Positions 18,355-28,418 are shown, numbered from the stretch's first letter. The stretch: DNA of 64,000 nt from Bifidobacterium aemilianum (GCF_003315635.1 NZ_PDCG01000003.1:267641-331640); one strand, 5' to 3'. The notes: generated by a model not told the origin, from the letters alone. Numbers and translations are program-made.

Positions 18355-19458
18355 GTGGTACATCCTGTCCACGAGCCTGGCCGTGACCCCAAAGGGCGCG
18401 ATGCCAGGTCGCATGCTGCCGGCAATCCTTCAAGCCGGCCCCCTAGCGGCAATCACGCTGACGCCAATTCCAGCCGGCGCTCGCAAGCTGGTCATAACAC
18501 GTCTTCCGGCTCACTGTGGATCGGGCGACTCATGCGGACGGTGCAGTCCTTCTGGCGTTTCGTCACGCTGCTGTTGGTGGCCCCGGGACGTTGGGTCAGC
18601 CAGGCCTGGCATCAGATGCTTGCGGATCTGTGTCCCCGGGCTGCGTATAGCGCCGTTGGCCCCACGTCCTCACGCATCTTCCTTACCCGGCGGCTGGTGG
18701 TGTTCGGCGTGCTGGTCCTGCTGGCGATAGCCCTATTGACAGGCTTCGCCGCTACGATGCATTCGCTGGCGGGGCACTCTTCAGGGCAACAGCCCACTAC
18801 GGGAAGCCCGGCTGGCTCCAAGCGGTCGGACGCTTCCAAGAAATCCTATGATTCCGCGCTTGTGAAGCATTCCGCGCCTCCTGCCCCGATGGCAGGATTC
18901 AATCCCTTGTCCCAGGAGGACCGGTCCAGAATATTGGCTAAGGCCCAAGCGACGGCAGCCGCTTCCGGCCACGAGCAACGGCACTACTCCTACTGCGTGT
19001 CCACCAAGGGGCAGGTCGGGCAAACCGACGAATTTGAGAACTTGGTCTACCGGGCCTTGAATGATGCCCGGGGCTGGCCCAGGGCCGGAGCAACGTTCAC
19101 CCAAGGGGCCAACGGGGACTGCGACATGACGCTCATCCTCTCCGAGGCCCAGTACATGACCAGCTTCTTCCAAGGCTGCTCCAACGAATACAGCTGCCGG
19201 GTGGGCAACCAAGTCATCATCAACCAGGACCGCTGGAATCAGGCGACCCAGGAGTGGCTGGACACTGGCGGTGATATGCAACGCTACCGGACCATGGTCA
19301 TCAACCACGAGGTCGGCCACCGCCTGGGGCATATCGACAACGAGCCCGTGTGCCCCGGGGCCGGCCAGCTGGCGCCCCTTATGCAGCAGCAATCCATAGG
19401 GCTGCGGGGTTGCGTGGTCAACGAATGGCCGTTGGATTCGGAACTATGGATCCAATGA
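18355..19458 (+). CDS. DUF3152-family membrane-anchored, metalloprotease-like protein
   Basis: A 367-residue actinobacterial protein. A basic, low-complexity N-terminus is followed by one membrane helix (about residues 118-140, VVFGVLVLLAIALLTGFAAT), a Ser/Lys/Pro linker, and an extracytoplasmic domain. The domain has the conserved FTQGANGDCDMTLILSE, paired cysteines (CSNEYSC) and INHEVGHRLGH, an HExxHxxGH-like zinc motif. This matches the DUF3152 family, whose substrate is unknown. GTG 18355 follows GAGGAGG; ATG 18532 is a possible shorter start that still keeps the helix. It reads toward gluQ, 104 bp on. Confidence 0.7.
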   Translation: MVHPVHEPGRDPKGRDARSHAAGNPSSRPPSGNHADANSSRRSQAGHNTSSGSLWIGRLMRTVQSFWRFVTLLLVAPGRWVSQAWHQMLADLCPRAAYSAVGPTSSRIFLTRRLVVFGVLVLLAIALLTGFAATMHSLAGHSSGQQPTTGSPAGSKRSDASKKSYDSALVKHSAPPAPMAGFNPLSQEDRSRILAKAQATAAASGHEQRHYSYCVSTKGQVGQTDEFENLVYRALNDARGWPRAGATFTQGANGDCDMTLILSEAQYMTSFFQGCSNEYSCRVGNQVIINQDRWNQATQEWLDTGGDMQRYRTMVINHEVGHRLGHIDNEPVCPGAGQLAPLMQQQSIGLRGCVVNEWPLDSELWIQ

Positions 19459-19562
19459 CGGCCACCGGCCCCGCTGGGCTTGTGGCGGGCGGCTTGAGCT
19501 TGAGATGGGGTGAGGCCCGGCCGCGGCTGCATCTTGGGCTGTTCACCTGCTATAAGGGTGCT

Positions 19563-21071
19563 ATGACTGGACGATTGGCGCCGACCCCATCCGGGCGGAT
19601 TCACATAGGCAATGTCTACGCCATGCTGGCGGCTTGGCTGTCCGCCCGGTCCGAAGACTCCGGTGTTGGGAAGACTGGGGCGGGGCGCCTGCTCCTACGT
19701 ATCGAAGACATCGACCGACCCCGAGTCGTTCCGGATGCAGACCGCTGGTTCATGGATGACATCGCCTGGCTGGGTATGGATTGGGATGGCGAACCCGTTT
19801 ACCAATCTCAGCGGGGTGAGCTATACGAGCGTGCCCTGGAACTGCTGCGACACTACCGGCTGGGGCCAGGAGGCCTGAGTGAGGGCGTGGGCCAGACTGA
19901 TGGCCAGAGCGGTTATGTCGGGGTGGGGAGCGCCCGGGAGCGACTCGTGTATCCCTGCTTCTGCTCCCGTTCGGACATCCGGGCGGCCGCGGCCCCGCAG
20001 GAGGGAGACGGTTTTGTTGTCTATCCGGGTACCTGCCGGCGACTATGGCGGGCCAATCCGCAGTTAATGAACTCACGCATCGCCGCTGGCGACCAGCATT
20101 CCCTGCGCCTGGCCATGCCGGAGGCGAACCCGGATGGGGACTCGTTCTTGTCAGACCCAGTCTTCGTCGACCGTATCTACGGCCGGAAGAACTTCAACCT
20201 GGCTGCTGATATTGGTGATTCCGTGGTCAGGCGGGCCGATGGGGTAATGTCCTACCAACTGGCCGTTGTGGTTGACGACCTGCTCATGGGGGTCGATGAC
20301 GTTGTCCGTGGTCGAGACCTATTGCGGTCGACCGCCCTGCAGATCTGGATTCGTCGGTGCCTCCTTGATGCAGGCTTTGCGGCGGGATATGGTCTTTCGC
20401 CCGATGGCGATGCCATGCCTGCTGGTGAGACCATGCCAGGTGCTGCCACCATGCCCGGTGTTGCCGATGTAATCATGTCTGCTGGTGCGGCCGTGCCTAT
20501 TCGTGAGGTCAAGTCTAACGGGGTGACCATGCCTGACGGTGTCGATGCGACGTATGGGTCTTTCGGCGATGGCAGCGGTGTCAGCCATTCTAGCGATGCA
20601 AACGTTGCCAAAGCTACCCCTGGTCCCCGGAATGCTGGTGAAATTTGCTACAACAAAGGCAACCTTGGCTCCAGTGGCAACGCTGATGCTTGTCCGGCTA
20701 TCTGCGGCGTTTCCTCCAGCTATCCTGAGGCCCAAGGTCCTGGGGCCGTTCATGCCTCACATCCGTGCGAACCAGTCAAATCACCACTCAACCCGCGCTA
20801 CACCCACCTGCCTCTGGTGGAATCGCCGCAGGGTCGCAGACTCGCCAAACGCGAGCGCTCCTTGGATATGGGCACGTTGAGGTCCGCTGGTATTCGGCCT
20901 GAAGCGGTTGTGGGCTACTGCGCGTGGTTGCTCGGCTTGTCCACTAGCTATCGCCCCATGAGCGCCCAAGAGGCATTGTCCATTTTCAGCCATTGTGGTT
21001 GGAGGCCTCTTCAGGACCACCCAGCTGACCAACAGCTACCTGAGGGCATCGTGGAGTTTCTTGCCGTTTGA
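19563..21071 (+). CDS. gluQ: Glutamyl-Q tRNA(Asp) synthetase-like protein with a large insert
   Basis: A class I glutamyl-tRNA-synthetase paralogue without an anticodon domain; such enzymes put glutamate on queuosine of tRNA-Asp. It has the HIGH-type motif PTPSGRIHIGN, LLLRIEDIDRPR, zinc-site cysteines (CFCSRSD and YPGTC), and a KMSKS-like LAKRERSLD. The family is normally about 300 residues; here it is 502. The extra 130 or so residues (about 277-408), rich in Met-Pro-Gly, Ser and Ala, sit between the catalytic core and the KRERS loop. The ATG at 19563 begins directly at MTGRLAPTPSG, as in homologues. Whether the insert tolerates activity is unknown. Confidence 0.82.
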   Translation: MTGRLAPTPSGRIHIGNVYAMLAAWLSARSEDSGVGKTGAGRLLLRIEDIDRPRVVPDADRWFMDDIAWLGMDWDGEPVYQSQRGELYERALELLRHYRLGPGGLSEGVGQTDGQSGYVGVGSARERLVYPCFCSRSDIRAAAAPQEGDGFVVYPGTCRRLWRANPQLMNSRIAAGDQHSLRLAMPEANPDGDSFLSDPVFVDRIYGRKNFNLAADIGDSVVRRADGVMSYQLAVVVDDLLMGVDDVVRGRDLLRSTALQIWIRRCLLDAGFAAGYGLSPDGDAMPAGETMPGAATMPGVADVIMSAGAAVPIREVKSNGVTMPDGVDATYGSFGDGSGVSHSSDANVAKATPGPRNAGEICYNKGNLGSSGNADACPAICGVSSSYPEAQGPGAVHASHPCEPVKSPLNPRYTHLPLVESPQGRRLAKRERSLDMGTLRSAGIRPEAVVGYCAWLLGLSTSYRPMSAQEALSIFSHCGWRPLQDHPADQQLPEGIVEFLAV

Positions 21072-21225
21072 GTCTCCGTAGGTCCGGCGGATGCTGCCAG
21101 AGCCTTTCTGCGGCATTGGGCCATATCATGGTCAGGATTGTGTATGGCCGCAGATCGGGGGAGGCTGCCCTAGTCGGCCCATTGTGCCTAGGATGTTGTC
21201 AGCGAGGCAAGCAATCGAGGTAAGC

Positions 21226-22281
21226 ATGACGGCGTATATGGAACACAAGGATCTGGCCAACGAGCATATTGATGCTGCTCGGGCCGGGCAGATCGCCGAC
21301 AATGTGGCGCAGGTGCGGGCCGCCATTGCCCACGCCGAGGCGGCTGCTGGCCGTGAGCCGGAGTCGGTCAAGTTGCTGGCCGCCACCAAGACGCGTGACG
21401 TCGGGGAGATCATGGCCGCCATTGATGCCGGTGTTGACATGATTGGCGAGAATCGACCGCAGGAGGTGGTTGCTAAAGGGGCGGGTCTGACCAGGCAATG
21501 TGCCGAACGCGGACTCATCTTGGGAGCTGCCAGCGGGAGCGAGGCCGTGGACCCGGCTGCCGGGGGGCAGCAGGCTTCTACCCAAGAAACTCAGGGTTTC
21601 GCTGGAAATGCAGCGGTCGGCCCGCCGGTTGACGGGTCTCAGGTGTTCAAACGGGGGCAACACAACCCATGGCACCTAGGTTCAGGATTGGACTTGAGCG
21701 AGCATCCTGGCGCTATTGCCTCCCAGGGGCCGCTTGCTGCTGCTTCGGTTTCTGCGCAGGGGGAGGGGGGCGGTCTTGATATGGAACAACCCAAGCCGCT
21801 GCCTTTTCATCTGATTGGTCAGCTGCAATCCAACAAAATCGGCAAGATACTGCCATTTGTAACAACCATTGAGTCTGTGGACTCGGTCGCTTTGGCTGAG
21901 AAGATCAGTCGCCGGGCAGTGGCCCGTAATGCAGTGGTCGGTATCCTCCTGGAGGTGAATGAGTCCGGCGAGGAATCGAAGTCTGGTTGCGCCCCCAGCC
22001 AGGCCATTGATATTGCCGTCCAAATTGGTCTTATGGACGGCCTGGACCTGCAGGGGCTCATGACCGTCGGTGCCCATGTGGATGATGAATCCATCATCCG
22101 CCAGGGATTCTCGCACCTGCGCCGCCTGCGCGAAGCCATCAGGACTTCCGGGCATCCCGGCACGGAACATTGCTGCGAACTATCCATGGGTATGACCTCA
22201 GACCTGGCTATAGCTGTAGAGGAGGGCTCAACCATGGTCCGAGTCGGCACTGCCATTTTCGGTGAGCGCGCCTTCGTGTAG
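21226..22281 (+). CDS. yggS: YggS/PLPBP-family pyridoxal phosphate homeostasis protein with an insert
   Basis: A PLP-binding alanine-racemase-like barrel protein that helps keep free PLP balanced. Signatures: SVKLLAATKTRD with the PLP lysine, IGENRPQE, FHLIGQLQSNKIGKIL, GLMTVGA, ELSMGMTSDLAIAVEEGSTM and VRVGTAIFGER. Normal length is about 230-250 residues; this protein is 351 because about 90 low-complexity residues (about 97-188) lie between the first beta-alpha units and FHLIGQLQ. GAGGTAAGC precedes ATG 21226. The gene follows gluQ, which carries a similar insert. Confidence 0.87.
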   Translation: MTAYMEHKDLANEHIDAARAGQIADNVAQVRAAIAHAEAAAGREPESVKLLAATKTRDVGEIMAAIDAGVDMIGENRPQEVVAKGAGLTRQCAERGLILGAASGSEAVDPAAGGQQASTQETQGFAGNAAVGPPVDGSQVFKRGQHNPWHLGSGLDLSEHPGAIASQGPLAAASVSAQGEGGGLDMEQPKPLPFHLIGQLQSNKIGKILPFVTTIESVDSVALAEKISRRAVARNAVVGILLEVNESGEESKSGCAPSQAIDIAVQIGLMDGLDLQGLMTVGAHVDDESIIRQGFSHLRRLREAIRTSGHPGTEHCCELSMGMTSDLAIAVEEGSTMVRVGTAIFGERAFV

Positions 22282-22492
22282 TTTCCTCTTCTCCGCTTCC
22301 TTCCCAACGCTCCAGGCGTATCCGGCCGTGTGCGTGCGCGCTTAATGTACGCGCGTTCTCATCCTTTGCCATGCGCAAGCCATCTCATCAATCCGCCTGG
22401 TTCCCCTTCCGATATTCCTTCTCGATCTTGGCTCTCCCTTCCTCTCCTCTTTTCAAATCTTGCTCCCCCTTCCGCTCCTTTCTCCGAATCTT

Positions 22493-22573
22493 GGCTCACC
22501 CTAACCTCTGATGTGCAGAAGGAATCCTCATTTTCCCCGTCTGGCTGTCCCCTATTGCTCTTAAGGGTGAGTC
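22493..22573. repeat. Bipartite inverted element, copy 3 (81 bp)
   Basis: Starts GGCTCACCC and ends GGGTGAGTC, exactly 81 bp. It lies in the 550-bp gap between yggS and the FAH-family gene, which holds no gene. Confidence 0.75.
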
Positions 22574-22677
22574 TGTGGGCGCCAGCCGTCTTTTCCTACC
22601 TCTAATCGCGCAGGCTACGCATGAATCCGGCTGTATCCGTTAGGCCAAAGTCTCGCATGGCGGCCGCTTAGAATCTC

Positions 22678-22758
22678 GGCTCACCTTAGCAATCGTTGCC
22701 CAGGTGCAAGAGGCTGGAGGCCTAAAGGGTGGTTGGCTATTCGTTGTTGGGGTGTGTC
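22678..22758. repeat. Bipartite inverted element, copy 4, degenerate ends (81 bp)
   Basis: Starts GGCTCACCT and ends GGGTGTGTC; each end has one change from consensus, but the length is again exactly 81 bp. Confidence 0.6.
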
Positions 22759-22833
22759 GGCTAGGAGTGATTGGCGTAATGAACCCAGCCCCCGCCCCGT
22801 CATCTAACCTGCCCTTGGCGTAGGCTAGGAACC

Positions 22834-23649
22834 ATGAGAATCGCACGTTTTGCCCATAATGATGTCCCCCAGTACGCTTTCATCCAGAAGGATTCCGCTG
22901 ATGGTAAGGAATACTTGGTTCCGTTGGATGGCTACCCTCTGGGGGGCCGCCCGGTCAAGCCCACGGGCGATCGGATACCACTTGATTCCGACGGAGTCCG
23001 TCTGCTGGCCCCGATTATTCCCTCGAAGGTCTACGGGTTGGCTAAGAACTATCAGGCTCACGCAGCTTACATGCACGAGCAGGGCCAGGCACCGGTCGCA
23101 CAGGCGCCGGCGGAGATGGTAGTCTTCATGAAGCCCAGCACCTCAGTGATTGGCCCCGATGACCCAATCGTCATGCCGGCCTGCTCGCGGGACATGAATT
23201 ATGAACCTGAGGTGGCTGTGGTCATGGGCCGCATAGCGAAGAACGTACCTGTTGAAGAGGCCATGAAGTATGTTCTCGGTTTTACTTGTGTCAACGACGT
23301 CACCCTGCGCGATCTGCAGCAGAGCGATCCCATGTGGACCCGAGCCAAGGGTTTCGATACCTCCTGCCCGCTGGGACCATGGATTGAAACCGAGTTTGCC
23401 TGGCAGGCCGCCCATATTTCCTTCAGTCTGAATGGCGAGGAAGTACCCGAGGCCTCCGGCACGACAGCCAATTTGGTCCACAGCATTCCTGAGCAGATTG
23501 CTTTCATCTCCAGCTTTGCCACGCTCTTGCCTGGAGATGTGATCATGACTGGTACGCCTCACGCATCCGGACAGCTTAAGCCGGGTGATGAGGCGGTGGT
23601 GAAGGTCGACGGCATTGGTGAATTGCGGAATGTGGTGGTGCAAGGCTGA
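22834..23649 (+). CDS. Fumarylacetoacetate hydrolase (FAH) family protein
   Basis: A 271-residue FAH-superfamily enzyme. These metal enzymes cleave or isomerise acylpyruvates, fumarylpyruvate or oxaloacetate-like compounds. The metal-binding Glu residues lie in MNYEPEVAVVMG, preceded by VYGLAKNYQAHAAYM and FMKPSTSVIGPDDPIVMP; the substrate loop GFTCVNDVTLRDLQ and terminal LPGDVIMTGTP are typical. AGGAACC precedes the ATG. In other actinobacteria an FAH gene often sits near gltX; here gltX is 8 kb on. The physiological substrate cannot be read. Confidence 0.85.
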   Translation: MRIARFAHNDVPQYAFIQKDSADGKEYLVPLDGYPLGGRPVKPTGDRIPLDSDGVRLLAPIIPSKVYGLAKNYQAHAAYMHEQGQAPVAQAPAEMVVFMKPSTSVIGPDDPIVMPACSRDMNYEPEVAVVMGRIAKNVPVEEAMKYVLGFTCVNDVTLRDLQQSDPMWTRAKGFDTSCPLGPWIETEFAWQAAHISFSLNGEEVPEASGTTANLVHSIPEQIAFISSFATLLPGDVIMTGTPHASGQLKPGDEAVVKVDGIGELRNVVVQG

Positions 23650-23725
23650 GGACTTGGGTCTGGCTGTAAACCTTGCCTGCTCCTAGGCGAGTCCGTCGTG
23701 TTCGGTGACTGCGCCGGCAACCAAG

Positions 23726-24622
23726 CTACTGTGGCAGTCGTCTGCGCCTGTCGCACATTTCCTTGACACTTAGTGGCTCCATGAATCGTTTGAATCCCAA
23801 GGCTCCGGCTTTCACTAGCGCTCTTTGTAGGCAATCTACGAACGACCTGATCTGCGTTCCGGTTTGTATGGAATCGGTTTCCACGGTGAATATTCGCCAT
23901 CGTGTTGAGTGAATGGCGTTTAAGCGTTCCCAGTCCTCTGCGCTTTGCTGCCTATGGTGCCGCCCGTTGAATTCGATGCCTATTTTGTATTCAGGGCAAC
24001 CCATGTCAATCAGAAATGTGTGTTGCTCCACTGAGACCGGAATGTTGACGCTAAGGTCGGGGAAACCGAAGCTACGTATGAGCAGTCGTAGGTTCGTCTC
24101 GGCTGGAGAATCGGTGTTCTCCTTCATGAGGGTCAAGGCGCGGCGGCATTTGTCGAGTCCTTTGAACGGGTCGCATTCCGCTAGGAATACTTGGATGTCT
24201 CTGATCGACGTTCGTTTGAGTAGCCGGTCGCGGCAGGTCAGCGAATCGCCGAAAACTACCAGTTCGCGAAGGGTGAGCCAGGAGGACATCTGGGCGAAGA
24301 GCGCCTCGGGGGAGAGGCAAAGAAGGCCGTGCACGTCGATTGTTGATCCTAAGGAATCGGCGTTGTTCCAGCTATGGCATGAGACGTTGATCAGCCGTAT
24401 ACGTTTGGCCCTGTTTTTGACGATAGTGTAGATGCCCCGATGCAGCCTCTCGTTGGGTACTGGTACGCCGAGCAAACTGGCCGCTGTGAACAGTCCGGCG
24501 GTGACGGTGTATTTTGTTCTTGCCTGTGCGTTGAGGCAATCCGCGATGGCGCGCTGCTGCCGTTGCCAGGCCTTGTGGCGCATGATCTGACGCACTGGCG
24601 GTTCATCGACTATCTCAAACAT
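23726..24622 (-). CDS. Hypothetical protein with a DUF559/VSR-like nuclease fold
   Basis: About 298 residues from ATG 24622; the frame stays open to 24799, so a longer form is possible and no start has a clear ribosome site. The N-terminal half (TAGLFTAASLLGVPVP, GIYTIVKNRAKRI) resembles AbiEi-type antitoxin-like regions seen in actinobacterial proteins of this type. The C-terminal half has LIDMGCPEYKIGIEFNGRHH and WRIFTVETDSI, a D...ExN pattern of the PD-(D/E)XK nucleases related to Vsr. Proteins of this layout are common and uncharacterised in actinobacteria; a defence or repair role is conjecture. It is the only minus-strand gene for many kilobases. Confidence 0.6.
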   Translation of the reverse strand: MFEIVDEPPVRQIMRHKAWQRQQRAIADCLNAQARTKYTVTAGLFTAASLLGVPVPNERLHRGIYTIVKNRAKRIRLINVSCHSWNNADSLGSTIDVHGLLCLSPEALFAQMSSWLTLRELVVFGDSLTCRDRLLKRTSIRDIQVFLAECDPFKGLDKCRRALTLMKENTDSPAETNLRLLIRSFGFPDLSVNIPVSVEQHTFLIDMGCPEYKIGIEFNGRHHRQQSAEDWERLNAIHSTRWRIFTVETDSIQTGTQIRSFVDCLQRALVKAGALGFKRFMEPLSVKEMCDRRRRLPQ

Positions 24623-24856
24623 AAGTTCACGGTAGGCACTTATTCGGCATGAGGTGGCTCTGACGAGGGTGTGTGGACGAACGTTGATTCGTGAGGGTCT
24701 TGATGTGTGTTCGTGGAAGTCTTGTGCCATAAGCGATTGAGGGCGACACACCCGGAGGTCTGGTGCCGTGGGAGACTGTGCGCATGCCTTGCGTTTCAAG
24801 CTTCCGTGTTGGGGCTGCGGGTTTTGTTTTTGTTGGTGGTTGAGTGCGGTCTCCGG

Positions 24857-24937
24857 GACTCACCCCACCTGCCTTTACAAGGAGAGCTGGCCTGCAAATC
24901 AGTCAGGAAAGACATGTGATCGTGGTTATGGTGAGTC
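24857..24937. repeat. Bipartite inverted element, copy 5 (81 bp)
   Basis: Starts GACTCACCC and ends TGGTGAGTC. It is the first of two copies upstream of clpB. Confidence 0.7.
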
Positions 24938-25077
24938 ACGGATCGTGAACCGCACTATGCCGTAGCTGTCGGCTTGTCGCAATTACAGGTTTGCCGCGAT
25001 GCTTGATCTTCTTCCCAACCATGGAAGCACCTATATCCGTAGTTATATGCGGTGGTGACGTTGTTCTCGTAGCCGGC

Positions 25078-25158
25078 GACTCGCCCCAAGCCGAGATGCG
25101 CGCGTGATGGTGAGGGCATGGTCGGGTTAAGGGAAAGTTTTGCCTCTTGGGGTGAGTC
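25078..25158. repeat. Bipartite inverted element, copy 6 (81 bp)
   Basis: Starts GACTCGCCCCAA and ends TTGGGGTGAGTC: a 12-bp inverted end pair with one mismatch, the longest in the window. It ends 63 bp before the HAIR site of clpB. Confidence 0.75.
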
Positions 25159-25220
25159 GAGTGGGAAAGGACTAAGTCTGCGCGGCGCCACACGGCGCCC
25201 CTAGCAGGCGAATTCCTAAA

Positions 25221-25241
25221 CTTGAGTCATTGACGCTCAAC
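25221..25241. promoter_or_regulatory. HAIR element (HspR operator) of clpB
   Basis: CTTGAGT-N7-GCTCAAC closely matches the actinobacterial HspR site CTTGAGT-N7-ACTCAAG, with two changes in the right arm. HspR represses clpB and dnaK in actinobacteria, so heat induction is expected. Confidence 0.75.
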
Positions 25242-25408
25242 TTTGGGAATAAGGCGTTCGGTGAATTGGTTAAACACAATAGTTACGCAAGAGCGCACTG
25301 CCGGACACTAAGCAGATTCCATAGCGGCGCAGGTCCTCGTGAGACGAGCTGGATGCGACTGGCTGTGAAGGCTTGGCCGGGCAGTGCAGAGACGAAGGGA
25401 CAATAAAC

Positions 25409-28084
25409 ATGGAACAGCAGTTCACCACCATGGCCCAGGAAGCCATTGGGGATGCCATTCAGAGTGCATCTGCGGCAGGGAATGCACAAGTCGAGACCCT
25501 ACATGTTATGGATGCCTTGCTGCGTCAGGAAAATGGCGTGGTGCAAGGTCTTATTGAGGCCGCGGGAGGAGACCCACAAGCCATTGGCGCAGCCGTGCGG
25601 AACGCTTTGGTCAAGCTCCCAAGCGCCAGCGGATCATCAACATCGCAGCCGCAAGCCAGCCGCCAGCTGACTGCAGCCCTGGCCCAGGCCGAGAAGGAAA
25701 TGCGGTCCATGGGTGACGATTACGTCTCCACTGAGCACCTGCTCATCGGCATCGCCACGTCCGGCCCCAACGAGAGCCAGAACATACTCAAGGCCAATGC
25801 TGTCACGGCTGATGCCCTACGCAAGGCCGTTCCTGGGGTGCGTGGCGGAGCAAAAGTGACAAGCCCCGATGCCGAAGGGTCGTACAAGGCCCTGGAGAAG
25901 TACTCCACGGACCTAACTGCCCAGGCCAAGGAAGGCAAGCTTGACCCCGTCATTGGCCGTGACGAGGAGATTCGTCGCGTGATCCAAATTCTCTCTCGCC
26001 GCACCAAGAACAACCCGGTCCTTATCGGTGAGCCCGGAGTTGGCAAGACCGCTGTGGTCGAAGGTCTGGCCCAGCGTATTGTCGCGGGAGATGTGCCTGC
26101 CACCTTGAAGAACAAGAAGCTCATCAGTCTGGACCTTGGCTCCATGGTTGCCGGTTCCAAATACCGCGGTGAGTTCGAGGAGCGGCTGAAGGCCGTGCTC
26201 AACGAGATCAAGGGCTCGGACGGGCAGGTCATCACCTTCGTCGACGAGATTCACACCATCGTGGGGGCGGGCGCCGCCGAAGGCTCCATGGACGCCGGCA
26301 ACATGCTCAAGCCCATGCTGGCTCGCGGCGAACTGCGCCTGATCGGCGCGACCACCTTGGATGAGTACCGTGAGCACGTCGAGAAGGACCCTGCCCTTGA
26401 GCGTCGTTTCCAGCAGGTCTTCGTGGGCGAGCCCAGTGTTGAGGACACCATCGCCATCCTGCGCGGCCTCAAGCAACGCTACGAGGCTCACCACAAGGTG
26501 ACCATCGGTGATGATGCGTTGGTGGCGGCCGCCACGCTTTCCAACCGCTACATCTCGGGCCGTCAGCTGCCCGACAAGGCCATCGACCTGGTGGACGAGG
26601 CCGCCGCCCACCTGCGGATGGAGCTCGATTCGCAGCCTGAGGAGATTGATGTGCTGCAGCGCAAGGAGACCCGGCTTGAGATGGAGGAGATGCAGCTCAA
26701 GAAGGCCGATGATCCTGCCAGCAAGGCTCGCTTGCAGAAGCTTCAGTCCGATCTGGCTGACACCCGTGAGCAGCTCAGTGGTCTTAAGGCGCGTTGGGAG
26801 AATGAGAAGGCCGGTCACAACAAGGTGGGCGATTTGCGTGCACAGCTCGATGCCAAGCGCGTTGAAGCCGACAAATTCACCCGCGAAGGCAACCTGGAGC
26901 AAGCCAGCAAGATTCTCTATGGTGAGATCCCTGCCATACAGAAGGAGTTGGACGCCGCCGAAACCGCCGCTGAGGCGGGGAAGTCCGGCGAAACCAATGA
27001 CTTGGAGACTGCCGAGCCCATGGTCCCCGACCATGTGGACGCCGATTCGGTTGCGGGCATCGTGGCTGAGTGGACCGGCATTCCCGTGGGCCGCCTCATG
27101 CAAGGGGAGAATGAGAAGCTGCTGCATATGGAGGACTATCTCGGGCAGCGTGTGATCGGTCAGAAGGAAGCCGTTCGTGCCGTCTCCGACGCGGTCCGGC
27201 GCTCGCGTGCTGGCATAGCCGACCCCAACCGTCCGACTGGTTCCTTCCTCTTCCTGGGCCCGACCGGTGTGGGCAAGACCGAGCTGGCCAAGGCTTTGGC
27301 TGACTTCCTCTTTGACGACGAGAAGGCCATGGTTCGCATCGATATGAGTGAGTATATGGAGAAGGCTTCCGTATCTCGTCTCATCGGCGCGGCGCCCGGC
27401 TATATCGGTTACGAGGAGGGTGGCCAGTTGACTGAGGCCGTGCGGCGGCGCCCCTACTCCGTGGTGCTGTTCGACGAGGTGGAGAAGGCCAATCCTGAGG
27501 TGTTCGATATCCTGCTGCAGGTCCTGGACGATGGCCGGCTGACCGATGGGCAGGGCAGGACCGTGGACTTCAAGAACACGATTCTGATCATGACCTCGAA
27601 CCTCGGATCCCAATTCCTGGTGCAGACCGATTTGGATGATGAGGCCAAGCATGCGGCAGTTATGGATGCGGTCCACGGGCAGTTCAAGCCCGAGTTCATC
27701 AATCGGTTGGATGAGCTGGTCATCTTTGATCCGCTGACCCGCGATGAGCTGGGGCAAATTGTGGATCTGCAGGTCAAGCATGTGGCTTCGCGTCTCACCG
27801 AGCGGCGGATCACTTTGGATGTCACCGCGGCGGCCCGTGAATGGCTGGCAAACGCCGGCTATGATCCCGCTTATGGAGCCCGGCCCCTGCGTAGGTTGGT
27901 GCAGACCGAGGTCGGCGATCAGCTGGCCAAGATGCTGCTGTCTGGCAAAGTGCATGATGGGGACACCGTGCTGGCTGACCAGACCGGTGGTGAACATCTG
28001 GAGCTCAGCACCATGCCGGAGGACCCCTTGGCTGATGTGGAGGCTGAGGTCTCCGGCGACGGCGAAGGTGGTTCCGCGCAGTAA
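25409..28084 (+). CDS. clpB: ATP-dependent chaperone ClpB
   Basis: An 891-residue Hsp100 disaggregase that pulls proteins out of aggregates with DnaK. An N-terminal Clp repeat domain is followed by AAA+ domain 1 (Walker [14 protein letters not shown], Walker [11 protein letters not shown], pore loop [17 protein letters not shown]), the ClpB-specific coiled middle domain (about residues 410-530), and AAA+ domain 2 ([22 protein letters not shown]). ATG 25409 gives the standard start [14 protein letters not shown]; a GAAGGG site lies upstream. A HAIR site at 25221 points to HspR control. A terminator follows. Confidence 0.96.
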   Translation: MEQQFTTMAQEAIGDAIQSASAAGNAQVETLHVMDALLRQENGVVQGLIEAAGGDPQAIGAAVRNALVKLPSASGSSTSQPQASRQLTAALAQAEKEMRSMGDDYVSTEHLLIGIATSGPNESQNILKANAVTADALRKAVPGVRGGAKVTSPDAEGSYKALEKYSTDLTAQAKEGKLDPVIGRDEEIRRVIQILSRRTKNNPVLIGEPGVGKTAVVEGLAQRIVAGDVPATLKNKKLISLDLGSMVAGSKYRGEFEERLKAVLNEIKGSDGQVITFVDEIHTIVGAGAAEGSMDAGNMLKPMLARGELRLIGATTLDEYREHVEKDPALERRFQQVFVGEPSVEDTIAILRGLKQRYEAHHKVTIGDDALVAAATLSNRYISGRQLPDKAIDLVDEAAAHLRMELDSQPEEIDVLQRKETRLEMEEMQLKKADDPASKARLQKLQSDLADTREQLSGLKARWENEKAGHNKVGDLRAQLDAKRVEADKFTREGNLEQASKILYGEIPAIQKELDAAETAAEAGKSGETNDLETAEPMVPDHVDADSVAGIVAEWTGIPVGRLMQGENEKLLHMEDYLGQRVIGQKEAVRAVSDAVRRSRAGIADPNRPTGSFLFLGPTGVGKTELAKALADFLFDDEKAMVRIDMSEYMEKASVSRLIGAAPGYIGYEEGGQLTEAVRRRPYSVVLFDEVEKANPEVFDILLQVLDDGRLTDGQGRTVDFKNTILIMTSNLGSQFLVQTDLDDEAKHAAVMDAVHGQFKPEFINRLDELVIFDPLTRDELGQIVDLQVKHVASRLTERRITLDVTAAAREWLANAGYDPAYGARPLRRLVQTEVGDQLAKMLLSGKVHDGDTVLADQTGGEHLELSTMPEDPLADVEAEVSGDGEGGSAQ

Positions 28085-28130
28085 CGCCGATGCCTGTACG
28101 AGCTGTGGGGTCAGTGCGTGACCATTGATG

Positions 28131-28172
28131 AGTGGTTGCTTCCGACATGATTGCTGGGAGCAACCACTTTTT
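28131..28172 (+). terminator. Rho-independent terminator after clpB
   Basis: AGTGGTTGCT (28131-28140) pairs with AGCAACCACT (28159-28168) and runs into TTTT. Confidence 0.85.
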
Positions 28173-28336
28173 GATGCGCCTGCCGTCGGGTGTCTTTGGG
28201 ATGCTTGGGGCGCCATGGCTGGCGTTCCCCTCCCCACTGGTGTCACCCCAAACTTGCTTCTTTCGCCTCCCCATTTCTTTTTCCCTTCCGTTTGCACGGC
28301 ATTCGTGCTCTTCAATGAGCGATGTCTCTAAGTGCT

Positions 28337-28418
28337 GGCTCACCCTAGTGGCGAATGGTCGCGATACGTGCGCGTGATTTCAACGGGGCGGCTTAGGTAT
28401 GTTGCAGTGGGGTGAGGC
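28337..28418. repeat. Bipartite inverted element, copy 7 (82 bp)
   Basis: Starts GGCTCACCC and ends GGGTGAGGC. It lies in the gap between clpB and csoR, which shows no gene. Confidence 0.6.

Noticed and set aside
25913..28315. An 800-codon minus-strand open frame opposite clpB
   Set aside because: It is the antisense shadow of clpB, common in GC-rich genes; no domain, no ribosome site.
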